Both the position numbers and the translations under genes were made by a program. Source: Synaphobranchus kaupii (lineage: Eukaryota > Chordata > Actinopteri > Anguilliformes > Synaphobranchidae). From it: a stretch of DNA of 64,000 bases. Under the pieces are notes generated by a model, which had not been told where the DNA came from, ran no database searches, and saw only the letters and a program-made list of their open reading frames with translations. The number at the start of each line of letters is the position of its first letter. Positions within the stretch are counted from its first letter, which is position 1. The stretch is from positions 3,524,662 to 3,588,661 of the forward strand of contig CM056391.1 of assembly GCA_029718625.1 (NCBI GenBank), in the 5' to 3' direction. Shown one piece after another: positions 22,645 through 33,449 of the stretch.

Positions 22645-25021
22645 TGGTGCATCAGTGGGTAGCTGATGCATGAGTGGACTGAGCTGGTGCAGTCAGTGGG
22701 TAGCTGATGCATGAGTGGACTGAGCTGGTGCAGTCGGTGGGTAGCTGATGCATGAGTGGACTGAGCTGGTGCAGTCGGTGGGTAGTTGATGCATGAGTGG
22801 ACTGAGCTGGTGCAGTCAGTGGGTAGTTGATGCATGAGTGGACTGAGCTGGTGCAGTCAGTGGGTAGCTGATGCATGAGTGGACTGAGCTGGTGCAGTCA
22901 GTGGGTAGTTGATGCATGAGTGGACTGAGCTGGTGCAGTCAGTGGGTAGTTGATGCATGAGTGGACTGAGCTGGTGCAGTCGATGGGTAGTTGATGCATG
23001 AGTGGACTGAGCTGGTGCAGTCAGTGGGTAGTTGATGCATGAGTGGACTGAGCTGGTGCAGTCAGTGGGTAGCTGATGCATGAGTGGACTGAGCTGGTGC
23101 AGTCAGTGGGTAGCTGATGCATGAGTGGACTGAGCTGGTGCAGTCGGTGGGTAGTTGATGCATGAGTGGGCTGAGCTGGTGCAGTCGGTGGGTAGTTGAT
23201 GCATGAGTGGACTGAGCTGGTGCAGTCAGTGGGTAGTTGATGCATGAGTGGACTGAGCTGGTGCAGTCAGTGGGTAGCTGATGCATGAGTGGACTGAGCT
23301 GGTGCAGTCGGTGGGTAGTTGATGCATGAGTGGACTGAGCTGGTGCAGTCAGTGGGTAGTTGATGCATGAGTGGACTGAGCTGGTGCAGTCAGTGGGTAG
23401 CTGATGCATGAGTGGACTGAGCTGGTGCAGTCGGTGGGTAGTTGATGCATGAGTGGACTGAGCTGGTGCAGTCGGTGGGTAGCTGATGCATGAGTGGACT
23501 GAGCTGGTGCAGTCGGTGGGTAGTTGATGCATGAGTGGACTGAGCTGGTGCAGTCAGTGGGTAGCTGATGCATGAGTGGACTGAGCTGGTGCAGTCAGTG
23601 GGTAGCTGATGCATGAGTGGACTGAGCTGGTGCAGTCGGTGGGTAGTTGATGCATGAGTGGACTGAGCTGGTGCAGTCAGTGGGTAGTTGATGCATGAGT
23701 GGACTGAGCTGGTGCAGTCGGTGGGTAGTTGATGCATGAGTGGACTGAGCTGGTGCAGTCAGTGGGTAGTTGATGCATGAGTGGACTGAGCTGGTGCAGT
23801 CAGTGGGTAGTTGATGCATGAGTGGACTGAGCTGGTGCAGTCGATGGGTAGTTGATGCATGAGTGGACTGAGCTGGTGCAGTCAGTGGGTAGCTGATGCA
23901 TGAGTGGACTGAGCTGGTGCAGTCAGTGGGTAGCTGATGCATGAGTGGACTGAGCTGGTGCAGTCGGTGGGTAGTTGATGCATGAGTGGGCTGAGCTGGT
24001 GCAGTCGGTGGGTAGTTGATGCATGAGTGGACTGAGCTGGTGCAGTCAGTGGGTAGTTGATGCATGAGTGGACTGAGCTGGTGCAGTCAGTGGGTAGCTG
24101 ATGCATGAGTGGACTGAGCTGGTGCAGTCGGTGGGTAGTTGATGCATGAGTGGACTGAGCTGGTGCAGTCAGTGGGTAGTTGATGCATGAGTGGACTGAG
24201 CTGGTGCAGTCAGTGGGTAGCTGATGCATGAGTGGACTGAGCTGGTGCAGTCGGTGGGTAGTTGATGCATGAGTGGACTGAGCTGGTGCAGTCGGTGGGT
24301 AGCTGATGCATGAGTGGACTGAGCTGGTGCAGTCGGTGGGTAGTTGATGCATGAGTGGACTGAGCTGGTGCAGTCAGTGGGTAGCTGATGCATGAGTGGA
24401 CTGAGCTGGTGCAGTCAGTGGGTAGCTGATGCATGAGTGGACTGAGCTGGTGCAGTCGGTGGGTAGTTGATGCATGAGTGGACTGAGCTGGTGCAGTCAG
24501 TGGGTAGTTGATGCATGAGTGGACTGAGCTGGTGCAGTCGGTGGGTAGTTGATGCATGAGTGGACTGAGCTGGTGCAGTCAGTGGGTAGTTGATGCATGA
24601 GTGGACTGAGCTGGTGCAGTCAGTGGGTAGTTGATGCATGAGTGGACTGAGCTGGTGCAGTCGATGGGTAGTTGATGCATGAGTGGACTGAGCTGGTGCA
24701 GTCAGTGGGTAGTTGATGCATGAGTGGACTGAGCTGGTGCAGTCAGTGGGTAGCTGATGCATGAGTGGACTGAGCTGGTGCAGTCAGTGGGTAGCTGATG
24801 CATGAGTGGACTGAGCTGGTGCAGTCAGTGGGTAGCTGATGCATGAGTGGACTGAGCTGGTGCAGTCGGTGGGTAGCTGATGCATGAGTGGACTGAGCTG
24901 GTGCAGTCAGTGGGTAGCTGATGCATGAGTGGACTGAGCTGGTGCAGTCAGTGGGTAGCTGATGCATGAGTGGACTGAGCTGGTGCAGTCAGTGGGTAGC
25001 TGATGCATGAGTGGACTGAGC
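22645..25021. repeat. Higher-order repeat block H2 (2377 bp, 58 units, rearranged)
   Basis: Begins with the same 335-base marker spacing as H1 but has three TCGATGGG markers (22980, 23841, 24661) and GTGGGCTG at 23168 and 23988. The third marker and the shortened spacing (820 rather than 861) show an extra subrepeat and the loss of one unit relative to H1. Confidence 0.85.
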
Positions 25022-27275
25022 TGGTGCATCAGTGGGTAGCTGATGCATGAGTGGACTGAGCTGGTGCAGTCAGTGGGTAGCTGATGCATGAGTGGACTGA
25101 GCTGGTGCAGTCGGTGGGTAGCTGATGCATGAGTGGACTGAGCTGGTGCAGTCGGTGGGTAGTTGATGCATGAGTGGACTGAGCTGGTGCAGTCAGTGGG
25201 TAGTTGATGCATGAGTGGACTGAGCTGGTGCAGTCAGTGGGTAGCTGATGCATGAGTGGACTGAGCTGGTGCAGTCAGTGGGTAGTTGATGCATGAGTGG
25301 ACTGAGCTGGTGCAGTCAGTGGGTAGTTGATGCATGAGTGGACTGAGCTGGTGCAGTCGATGGGTAGTTGATGCATGAGTGGACTGAGCTGGTGCAGTCA
25401 GTGGGTAGTTGATGCATGAGTGGACTGAGCTGGTGCAGTCAGTGGGTAGCTGATGCATGAGTGGACTGAGCTGGTGCAGTCAGTGGGTAGCTGATGCATG
25501 AGTGGACTGAGCTGGTGCAGTCGGTGGGTAGTTGATGCATGAGTGGGCTGAGCTGGTGCAGTCGGTGGGTAGTTGATGCATGAGTGGACTGAGCTGGTGC
25601 AGTCAGTGGGTAGTTGATGCATGAGTGGACTGAGCTGGTGCAGTCAGTGGGTAGCTGATGCATGAGTGGACTGAGCTGGTGCAGTCGGTGGGTAGTTGAT
25701 GCATGAGTGGACTGAGCTGGTGCAGTCAGTGGGTAGTTGATGCATGAGTGGACTGAGCTGGTGCAGTCAGTGGGTAGCTGATGCATGAGTGGACTGAGCT
25801 GGTGCAGTCGGTGGGTAGTTGATGCATGAGTGGACTGAGCTGGTGCAGTCGGTGGGTAGCTGATGCATGAGTGGACTGAGCTGGTGCAGTCGGTGGGTAG
25901 TTGATGCATGAGTGGACTGAGCTGGTGCAGTCAGTGGGTAGCTGATGCATGAGTGGACTGAGCTGGTGCAGTCAGTGGGTAGCTGATGCATGAGTGGACT
26001 GAGCTGGTGCAGTCGGTGGGTAGTTGATGCATGAGTGGACTGAGCTGGTGCAGTCAGTGGGTAGTTGATGCATGAGTGGACTGAGCTGGTGCAGTCGGTG
26101 GGTAGTTGATGCATGAGTGGACTGAGCTGGTGCAGTCAGTGGGTAGTTGATGCATGAGTGGACTGAGCTGGTGCAGTCAGTGGGTAGTTGATGCATGAGT
26201 GGACTGAGCTGGTGCAGTCGATGGGTAGTTGATGCATGAGTGGACTGAGCTGGTGCAGTCAGTGGGTAGTTGATGCATGAGTGGACTGAGCTGGTGCAGT
26301 CAGTGGGTAGCTGATGCATGAGTGGACTGAGCTGGTGCAGTCAGTGGGTAGCTGATGCATGAGTGGACTGAGCTGGTGCAGTCGGTGGGTAGTTGATGCA
26401 TGAGTGGGCTGAGCTGGTGCAGTCGGTGGGTAGTTGATGCATGAGTGGACTGAGCTGGTGCAGTCAGTGGGTAGTTGATGCATGAGTGGACTGAGCTGGT
26501 GCAGTCAGTGGGTAGCTGATGCATGAGTGGACTGAGCTGGTGCAGTCGGTGGGTAGTTGATGCATGAGTGGACTGAGCTGGTGCAGTCGGTGGGTAGCTG
26601 ATGCATGAGTGGACTGAGCTGGTGCAGTCGGTGGGTAGTTGATGCATGAGTGGACTGAGCTGGTGCAGTCGGTGGGTAGTTGATGCATGAGTGGACTGAG
26701 CTGGTGCAGTCGGTGGGTAGCTGATGCATGAGTGGACTGAGCTGGTGCAGTCAGTGGGTAGTTGATGCATGAGTGGACTGAGCTGGTGCAGTCAGTGGGT
26801 AGTTGATGCATGAGTGGACTGAGCTGGTGCAGTCGGTGGGTAGTTGATGCATGAGTGGACTGAGCTGGTGCAGTCGGTGGGTAGCTGATGCATGAATGGA
26901 CTGAGCTGGTGCAGTCGGTGGGTAGTTGATGCATGAGTGGACTGAGCTGGTGCAGTCAGTGGGTAGCTGATGCATGAGTGGACTGAGCTGGTGCAGTCGG
27001 TGGGTAGTTGATGCATGAGTGGACTGAGCTGGTGCAGTCGGTGGGTAGTTGATGCATGAGTGGACTGAGCTGGTGCAGTCAGTGGGTAGCTGATGCATGA
27101 GTGGACTGAGCTGGTGCAGTCGGTGGGTAGCTGATGCATGAGTGGACTGAGCTGGTGCAGTCAGTGGGTAGCTGATGCATGAGTGGACTGAGCTGGTGCA
27201 GTCAGTGGGTAGCTGATGCATGAGTGGACTGAGCTGGTGCAGTCAGTGGGTAGCTGATGCATGAGTGGACTGAGC
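25022..27275. repeat. Higher-order repeat block H3 (2254 bp, 55 units)
   Basis: The marker layout equals H1 exactly: TCGATGGG at 25357 and 26218, GTGGGCTG at 25545 and 26406, and the same total length. A private G-to-A change (CATGAATGG) is seen near 26895. Confidence 0.9.
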
Positions 27276-29488
27276 TGGTGCATCAGTGGGTAGCTGATGC
27301 ATGAGTGGACTGAGCTGGTGCAGTCAGTGGGTAGCTGATGCATGAGTGGACTGAGCTGGTGCAGTCGGTGGGTAGCTGATGCATGAGTGGACTGAGCTGG
27401 TGCAGTCGGTGGGTAGTTGATGCATGAGTGGACTGAGCTGGTGCAGTCAGTGGGTAGTTGATGCATGAGTGGACTGAGCTGGTGCAGTCAGTGGGTAGCT
27501 GATGCATGAGTGGACTGAGCTGGTGCAGTCAGTGGGTAGTTGATGCATGAGTGGACTGAGCTGGTGCAGTCAGTGGGTAGTTGATGCATGAGTGGACTGA
27601 GCTGGTGCAGTCGATGGGTAGTTGATGCATGAGTGGACTGAGCTGGTGCAGTCAGTGGGTAGTTGATGCATGAGTGGACTGAGCTGGTGCAGTCAGTGGG
27701 TAGCTGATGCATGAGTGGACTGAGCTGGTGCAGTCAGTGGGTAGCTGATGCATGAGTGGACTGAGCTGGTGCAGTCCGTGGGTAGTTGATGCATGAGTGG
27801 GCTGAGCTGGTGCAGTCGGTGGGTAGTTGATGCATGAGTGGACTGAGCTGGTGCAGTCAGTGGGTAGTTGATGCATGAGTGGACTGAGCTGGTGCAGTCA
27901 GTGGGTAGCTGATGCATGAGTGGACTGAGCTGGTGCAGTCGGTGGGTAGTTGATGCATGAGTGGACTGAGCTGGTGCAGTCAGTGGGTAGTTGATGCATG
28001 AGTGGACTGAGCTGGTGCAGTCAGTGGGTAGCTGATGCATGAGTGGACTGAGCTGGTGCAGTCGGTGGGTAGTTGATGCATGAGTGGACTGAGCTGGTGC
28101 AGTCGGTGGGTAGCTGATGCATGAGTGGACTGAGCTGGTGCAGTCGGTGGGTAGTTGATGCATGAGTGGACTGAGCTGGTGCAGTCAGTGGGTAGCTGAT
28201 GCATGAGTGGACTGAGCTGGTGCAGTCAGTGGGTAGCTGATGCATGAGTGGACTGAGCTGGTGCAGTCGGTGGGTAGTTGATGCATGAGTGGACTGAGCT
28301 GGTGCAGTCAGTGGGTAGTTGATGCATGAGTGGACTGAGCTGGTGCAGTCGGTGGGTAGTTGATGCATGAGTGGACTGAGCTGGTGCAGTCAGTGGGTAG
28401 TTGATGCATGAGTGGACTGAGCTGGTGCAGTCAGTGGGTAGTTGATGCATGAGTGGACTGAGCTGGTGCAGTCGATGGGTAGTTGATGCATGAGTGGACT
28501 GAGCTGGTGCAGTCAGTGGGTAGTTGATGCATGAGTGGACTGAGCTGGTGCAGTCAGTGGGTAGCTGATGCATGAGTGGACTGAGCTGGTGCAGTCAGTG
28601 GGTAGCTGATGCATGAGTGGACTGAGCTGGTGCAGTCGGTGGGTAGTTGATGCATGAGTGGGCTGAGCTGGTGCAGTCGGTGGGTAGTTGATGCATGAGT
28701 GGACTGAGCTGGTGCAGTCAGTGGGTAGTTGATGCATGAGTGGACTGAGCTGGTGCAGTCAGTGGGTAGCTGATGCATGAGTGGACTGAGCTGGTGCAGT
28801 CGGTGGGTAGTTGATGCATGAGTGGACTGAGCTGGTGCAGTCAGTGGGTAGTTGATGCATGAGTGGACTGAGCTGGTGCAGTCAGTGGGTAGCTGATGCA
28901 TGAGTGGACTGAGCTGGTGCAGTCGGTGGGTAGTTGATGCATGAGTGGACTGAGCTGGTGCAGTCGGTGGGTAGCTGATGCATGAGTGGACTGAGCTGGT
29001 GCAGTCGGTGGGTAGTTGATGCATGAGTGGACTGAGCTGGTGCAGTCAGTGGGTAGCTGATGCATGAGTGGACTGAGCTGGTGCAGTCAGTGGGTAGCTG
29101 ATGCATGAGTGGACTGAGCTGGTGCAGTCGGTGGGTAGTTGATGCATGAGTGGACTGAGCTGGTGCAGTCAGTGGGTAGTTGATGCATGAGTGGACTGAG
29201 CTGGTGCAGTCGGTGGGTAGTTGATGCATGAGTGGACTGAGCTGGTGCAGTCAGTGGGTAGCTGATGCATGAGTGGACTGAGCTGGTGCAGTCGGTGGGT
29301 AGCTGATGCATGAGTGGACTGAGCTGGTGCAGTCGGTGGGTAGCTGATGCATGAGTGGACTGAGCTGGTGCAGTCAGTGGGTAGTTGATGCATGAGTGGA
29401 CTGAGCTGGTGCAGTCAGTGGGTAGCTGATGCATGAGTGGACTGAGCTGGTGCAGTCGGTGGGTAGTTGATGCATGAGTGGACTGAGC
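27276..29488. repeat. Higher-order repeat block H4 (2213 bp, 54 units)
   Basis: Markers TCGATGGG at 27611 and 28472 and GTGGGCTG at 27799 and 28660 keep the 861-base spacing. The block is one unit shorter than H1 and H3. A private change (GTCCGTGGG) lies near 27776. Confidence 0.88.
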
Positions 29489-29663
29489 TGGTGCATCAGT
29501 GGGTAGCTGATGCATGAGTGGACTGAGCTGGTGCAGTCGGTGGGTAGCTGATGCATGAGTGGACTGAGCTGGTGCAGTCAGTGGGTAGCTGATGCATGAG
29601 TGGACTGAGCTGGTGCAGTCGGTGGGTAGTTGATGCATGAGTGGACTGAGGCTGTGCAGTCAC

Positions 29664-29999
29664 TTAATAAAAACCTGCCTTGCTGCAGTGCTCCCTGCTT
29701 TTGTACCAGAGAACGGGCAGCGCTCTGTAGTCTGTAGCCTCGCAGAGGCTCAGTGTAAATCCCGCTGCATTGTGTCCTGGAATGCACTTCCGTTAGGATA
29801 ACGCAATTAAATACCCCAAGGAGCACCATCGCCGAGGATAGGAAGGGATCCACCTTTGTGTGTCTGAAAGTTTCTGTTTTTATTGTAATCCTGTTCCTGT
29901 TCCTTTAGACGATGAATCAAGAAGCCTTCACTGGACCATATATATTGTTCAAAGGAATTCTGTGAAGGTTGTGGTCCATATACACACCGAATTTCATTG
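29664..29999. other. Right flank of the minisatellite
   Basis: Single-copy sequence with no recognised exon or repeat. Confidence 0.4.
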
Positions 30000-30051
30000 T
30001 GTCTGCGTGTTTGTGTATGTGTGTCCGTGCATATGTGTGTGTGTCCGTGCA

Positions 30052-30084
<33 letters not shown>
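30000..30084. repeat. Imperfect (GT)n microsatellite
   Basis: GT runs with GTCCGTGCAT interruptions, ending in a pure (GT)n run. Confidence 0.9.
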
Positions 30085-30085
<1 letters not shown>

Positions 30086-30220
30086 TGTATGGTAGTTTTC
30101 TTCAATGTATGAGGGCTGCAGTATATGAACCTGCAGAATGCACCCCTTGCCAATCCTCTCCCTCACTGCCCCCTCAGTTAAGATAAGCATCTGTTACAGT
30201 TTGTTACAGCATTGGAACTT

Positions 30221-30309
30221 CAATGCCAGGCGTTATAATCAGTGCCAGACAGGCGTTGTAGTCAGTGCCAGGCAGGCGTTATAGTCAGTGCCAGACTGGC
30301 GTTATAGTC
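30221..30309. repeat. 23-bp tandem repeat at a transposon edge
   Basis: Units start with AGTGCCAG at 30241, 30264 and 30287 and contain GGCGTT(A/G)TAGTC. A degenerate unit precedes them. The array ends exactly where recognisable Tc1/mariner transposase sequence begins. Confidence 0.85.
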
Positions 30310-31000
30310 AGATGAGACCAAACTTGTGATTTTTGGTTTGGCTTGGCTTCGGAAGAAGGATGCTTATCGTGAAAAGGCTGTTATGTCTATGGTGAAATAT
30401 GGCGGTGGGTCTGGCAGTGGGTCTGTGACGTGGGGTTGCCTTGCACCTATTGGTACTGGGGCTCTTGTTAAGGTCAATGGAATCACAAACTCTAGCAAGT
30501 ACTAAGTAAAACTGTTTTACTCTACTAGGAAGCACAAACTTTACTGCAAATGGATTTTTTAGCAAGACGACGATCCCAAGCATACCTCAAAATCAACTAA
30601 GAAATGGTTAACGCAACAAAAAATGCAATGCCAATATCAGTCTTGAAACCAATAAAAAAAATGTGTGATTTCAGTTGAACAGGCCAGTCCACATAGAATC
30701 TACAGGACTGTCACAGATTATGGAGGAATGGTCAAAGATCCCCCCAATATGCTCAGTGATCTCATAAAGCACTAGGTATATAAGACATGTTCGTAGTCTT
30801 ATCCTTGAAAACAGGGCTATTTGTGGCATGCCTTTTTTTTAATTTATTTTTTTATAATAATAATAAAACTTTTAGGAGATCTATTGTGGGTGATTGAAGG
30901 AGAAGTAAATTTTCCACATTTGACCATTAAAATACAGAATTGTACTTGCATTATGCATTTTATATTCTTTTTCAACTGTGTGAATAATTTTGTAAGACAC

Positions 31001-31003
<3 letters not shown>
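30307..31003 (+). mobile_element. Tc1/mariner-like transposon relic (copy 2), partial DDE transposase
   Basis: From 30307 the plus strand reads SDETKLVIFG, where the D of SDE is the usual first catalytic residue. It continues RKKDAYREK, MVKYGGGS, VTWGCLAPIGTGALVKVNG and NSSKY, then a stop. After a frame disruption, QDDDPKHTSKSTKKWL appears at about 30555-30602; this is the classic second catalytic aspartate motif. The third catalytic region is not recognisable. The 3' end, TGAATAATTTTGTAAGACAC then TG, resembles the inverted terminal repeat of fish Tc1 elements (inward CAGTGTCTTACAAAA). The N-terminal DNA-binding domain is absent. The copy is dead. Confidence 0.85.
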
Positions 31004-31076
<73 letters not shown>

Positions 31077-31118
31077 TGTGTGCGCGTGTGTGCGTGTTTG
31101 TGTGCGAGAGAGAGGGTG
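31001..31118. repeat. (GT)n-(GCGT)n compound microsatellite
   Basis: GT repeats pass into about eleven GTGC repeats and back to GT. It starts right at the transposon terminus. Confidence 0.92.
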
Positions 31119-31505
31119 TAATAAAATCACAGGGTAACACATTAGAGTTTCAGAGGAGTAAAATTTAAAAATTTTCCCCGATCACAGACACAGGCTGATG
31201 AACTGACGCTGAAGTTCTTTAAATAACCCCATGAACTGCCCATAGCCCATGGTGACTAATTCACAGGCTCTGTCAGAATGATTCTGGAGATGGAAATGAC
31301 TGCTGTTCAACAGCTTTGAAGTTTCACTTATTTTCAAATCCCGAAAATAATAATTTTACTGCTTTGATGTATAAAGCGGTGGGCTGACTGCAAACCTATT
31401 TAGAAGTTACTGTCAAATATATGACAGTATAGTCATTCAATGACCATTCATCAAAAATTATAACACACACACACACACGCAAAAGATGTTATACTTTTAC
31501 ATTTT

Positions 31506-31590
31506 AGATTATTATTATTTACATTCACATTTGCATTTTAGCCATTTAGCTGACACTCTTATCCAGAGCTACTTACAAAATGTAGTACAC
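31506..31590 (-). mobile_element. L2/SINE 3'-tail fragment, minus orientation
   Basis: CCATTTAGCTGACACTCTTA then TCCAGAGC is the reverse complement of the conserved tail GCTCTGGATAAGAGTGTC(T/A)GC. The flanks are AT-rich. Only the end of the element is kept. Confidence 0.7.
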
Positions 31591-33220
31591 AAAATAATAA
31601 TAATTATTATTATTATGATTATGAAGCCTTTAATAACAGCCACTCTTTGATGGGAGTGTGTGGAGAACCGGCATTCCTGTGTTTCTGTTGAGCTGCTCCT
31701 GCCGCTTGCAGTAAACAATCAGATTCTGAATGACAGGCTCCATTTACCTTCGGTTATTTGATAAGCGGAGCTGTCACCCAGCTATGAAGCACTATGGTTC
31801 CTGTGACTCTTTTCTTTTTTAGCGGGATGGCGCTAATGAGCGAGATTAATTATACTTCCGAGAGGAGCCGCTAGGCTGTCTGATTTCATAAAGGATATCG
31901 GAGGTCTTGGACCACACAGTGAAAATGTATAAACTTCTGGGCCAAAGTGGCTTTTCAGTTTGCATGACTCATTTCCATGAAAGAAAAGAAAGACTATAAA
32001 CTCAATTTGGAGTGGCAGGATTACTCGACGGCTGCACTCCAGACGGCCTGCGCTCTGCTTTCACCCGTTAATTCGATAGTTTGGTTCTAATGAGATCCAT
32101 GAATTGGGCACACCGCATTCGCATCTCCATAATTCTAAAACAATCCGCGATCCAGTCCTCAACAAGATTGGCTTGGAGCACACCTCCAAGCCAATCTTGT
32201 TGATTCTGATCTGAATTTACATTCAGCTAAACCCGTTGAATAAATAAAATATATTTTATCCTGGTTTGTTTATTTCTTTTATTATTATTTATTTAAACAA
32301 TTTTGGCTGAGAGTTTGGAGTGTTTTACTTCCCTCTATACCACTGGCATTGTATGCTAAATCTCTGCAGAGAAAAGAGCCTTCTCGGATCCGAATGTATG
32401 CGGTTACATTTTGAGTGTGTTCACATCTTACAGAGCCTCGTCACAAGTCTTCTGAGAGCCACTTCTTTTTTTTCTGTTGTTCCTTTTTTGCTTTGTTTTC
32501 CTTTGTTTTGGTTTTAATTTTAACAACGCCGTCGCGCAGCATCTTGCCGTGTAGCAGCAGGACGGCACAGCACAGCGATAGGAAGTGGTCACCCTGCCGC
32601 CCACTCGCCTACAGAGTCTGTATGGAGATAGGCGCCTACGCGAACGCGGCGGAACCGCAGCCCCGGCGCGTGGGTCGGAGGCTTGATTGCCTCCCACTCT
32701 CCCCTGTGCTTCCTGTCGCCGTGAAATACGGTGCAGCCGCGGGAGGACGGCTCTCGCCTCCCGTCCTCGGCACAGACTGCCTTTCACTCAAGGCCAGATG
32801 GAGATGAGGTGTATTAGGTGCCAAAACAGGTAGTAAGAACACAGCTGTCTTGGTTGATCTTAAGGCATATGCTACTCTAAACGCTAGATTCTTTTAGACA
32901 AGTAATATTACATTTTACAAGGTGTATTTTCCTGCTAGTAAGAAAACACAGCTGTCTTGTTGCTTTTGAAGTATGTAATAGTCTAGTTAATAAAAGGCAA
33001 GTTAATAAAAAAATTGTAATTATGATAATTATCAGTCAGTCAGTCAGTAAGCCATTCATTCATCATCAATTTTGACGATAGTGCAGTATTGCAAAGATGT
33101 ACAGTGTAGCTTTAAAAGCGCATAGAGGGGTAATTTTCTGTAGCTCATAATTTTTCCGGGAAGATGTTAAATGAAAAGCAAAAGGCTCATGCAGCACGCG
33201 CAGGTATAATGAACACTTCG
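31591..33220. other. Single-copy DNA; long hairpin and CpG-rich part
   Basis: 31740-32050 has balanced, non-repetitive sequence that could be a conserved non-coding element. 32520-32790 is CpG-rich, with frames on both strands lacking any known domain. The perfect hairpin at 32159-32203 is listed separately. No exon could be supported. Confidence 0.3.
32159..32203. repeat. Perfect 20-bp inverted repeat with 5-nt loop
   Basis: The left arm (32159-32178) starts TCAACAAGATTGG and ends CTTGGAG. The right arm (32184-32203) is its exact reverse complement. The loop is CACAC. The surrounding sequence is not repetitive. Confidence 0.95.
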
Positions 33221-33221
33221 T

Positions 33222-33349
33222 CCTGGATTCGATCTGCATTTGTCCTCAAATGTGTGCTGTTTATGAAGAAACGTTTGCAAAGGAAAAGTTTCACACTTTT
33301 CTTAACTTGCAAGTCAAAGTTAAGGACAGATGTTGATTGAATACAGGCC
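33222..33349. mobile_element. GGCCTGTATTCAA-type MITE (second copy)
   Basis: The left end, CCTGGATTCGATCTGCATTT then GTCCTC, is a decayed version of the inverse of the right end, which reads AAGTTAAGGACAGATG then TTGATTGAATACAGGCC. The same termini bound the element at 44745-44897. It is non-coding, about 128 bp. Confidence 0.6.
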
Positions 33350-33449
33350 TTATTATGTTGATTGAATACAGGCCATATTATGTTGATTGAATACAGGCCA
33401 TATTATGTTGATTGAATACAGGCCTTATTATGTTGATTGAATACAGGCC
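33331..33449. repeat. 25-bp tandem array made from a MITE terminus, five units
   Basis: TGTTGATTGAATACAGGCC recurs at 33331, 33356, 33381, 33406 and 33431, separated by (T/A)TATTA. The first unit is the natural right end of the MITE, so the array arose by amplifying that end. Confidence 0.9.

Larger units (their letters stand above)
19808..29663. repeat. Giant 41-bp minisatellite, about 240 units, with higher-order repeats
   Basis: The unit begins GGACTGAGCTGGTGCAGTC and ends GATGCATGAGT, 41 bases in all. It runs without interruption for about 9.86 kb. Nearly all variation is at two sites: TC(G/A)GTGGG and GTAG(C/T)TGATG. Rare variants (a 40-bp unit with GTGCATCAG, a TCGATGGG unit, a GTGGGCTGAG unit) recur at fixed spacings and reveal larger nested periods of 861 and 2254 bases. 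The right end degrades at GGACTGAGGCTGTGCAGTCAC. Minus-strand frames of up to 185 codons repeating MHQLPTDCTSS exist because CGA alternates with TGA; they switch frame every unit and are not genes. Confidence 0.98.

Noticed and set aside
19808..29663. CRISPR array
   Set aside because: There are no unique spacers; the repeats are contiguous and the surrounding DNA is vertebrate.
19745..29853. About fifty overlapping minus-strand open frames repeating MHQLPTDCTSSVHSC
   Set aside because: They are translations of a 41-bp repeat; three units cycle through all frames, the 40-bp units shift the frame, and stops come from simple CGA/TGA variation. No start context or unique domain.
32159..32203. 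microRNA precursor
   Set aside because: The hairpin is perfect, but it is only 45 nt with a 5-nt loop, without the flanking stem or bulges of a Drosha substrate. Kept as a hairpin only.
32415..32842. Possible exon in the CpG-rich block
   Set aside because: Both strands are open, proline/arginine-rich by composition, with no recognisable domain or paired splice sites.
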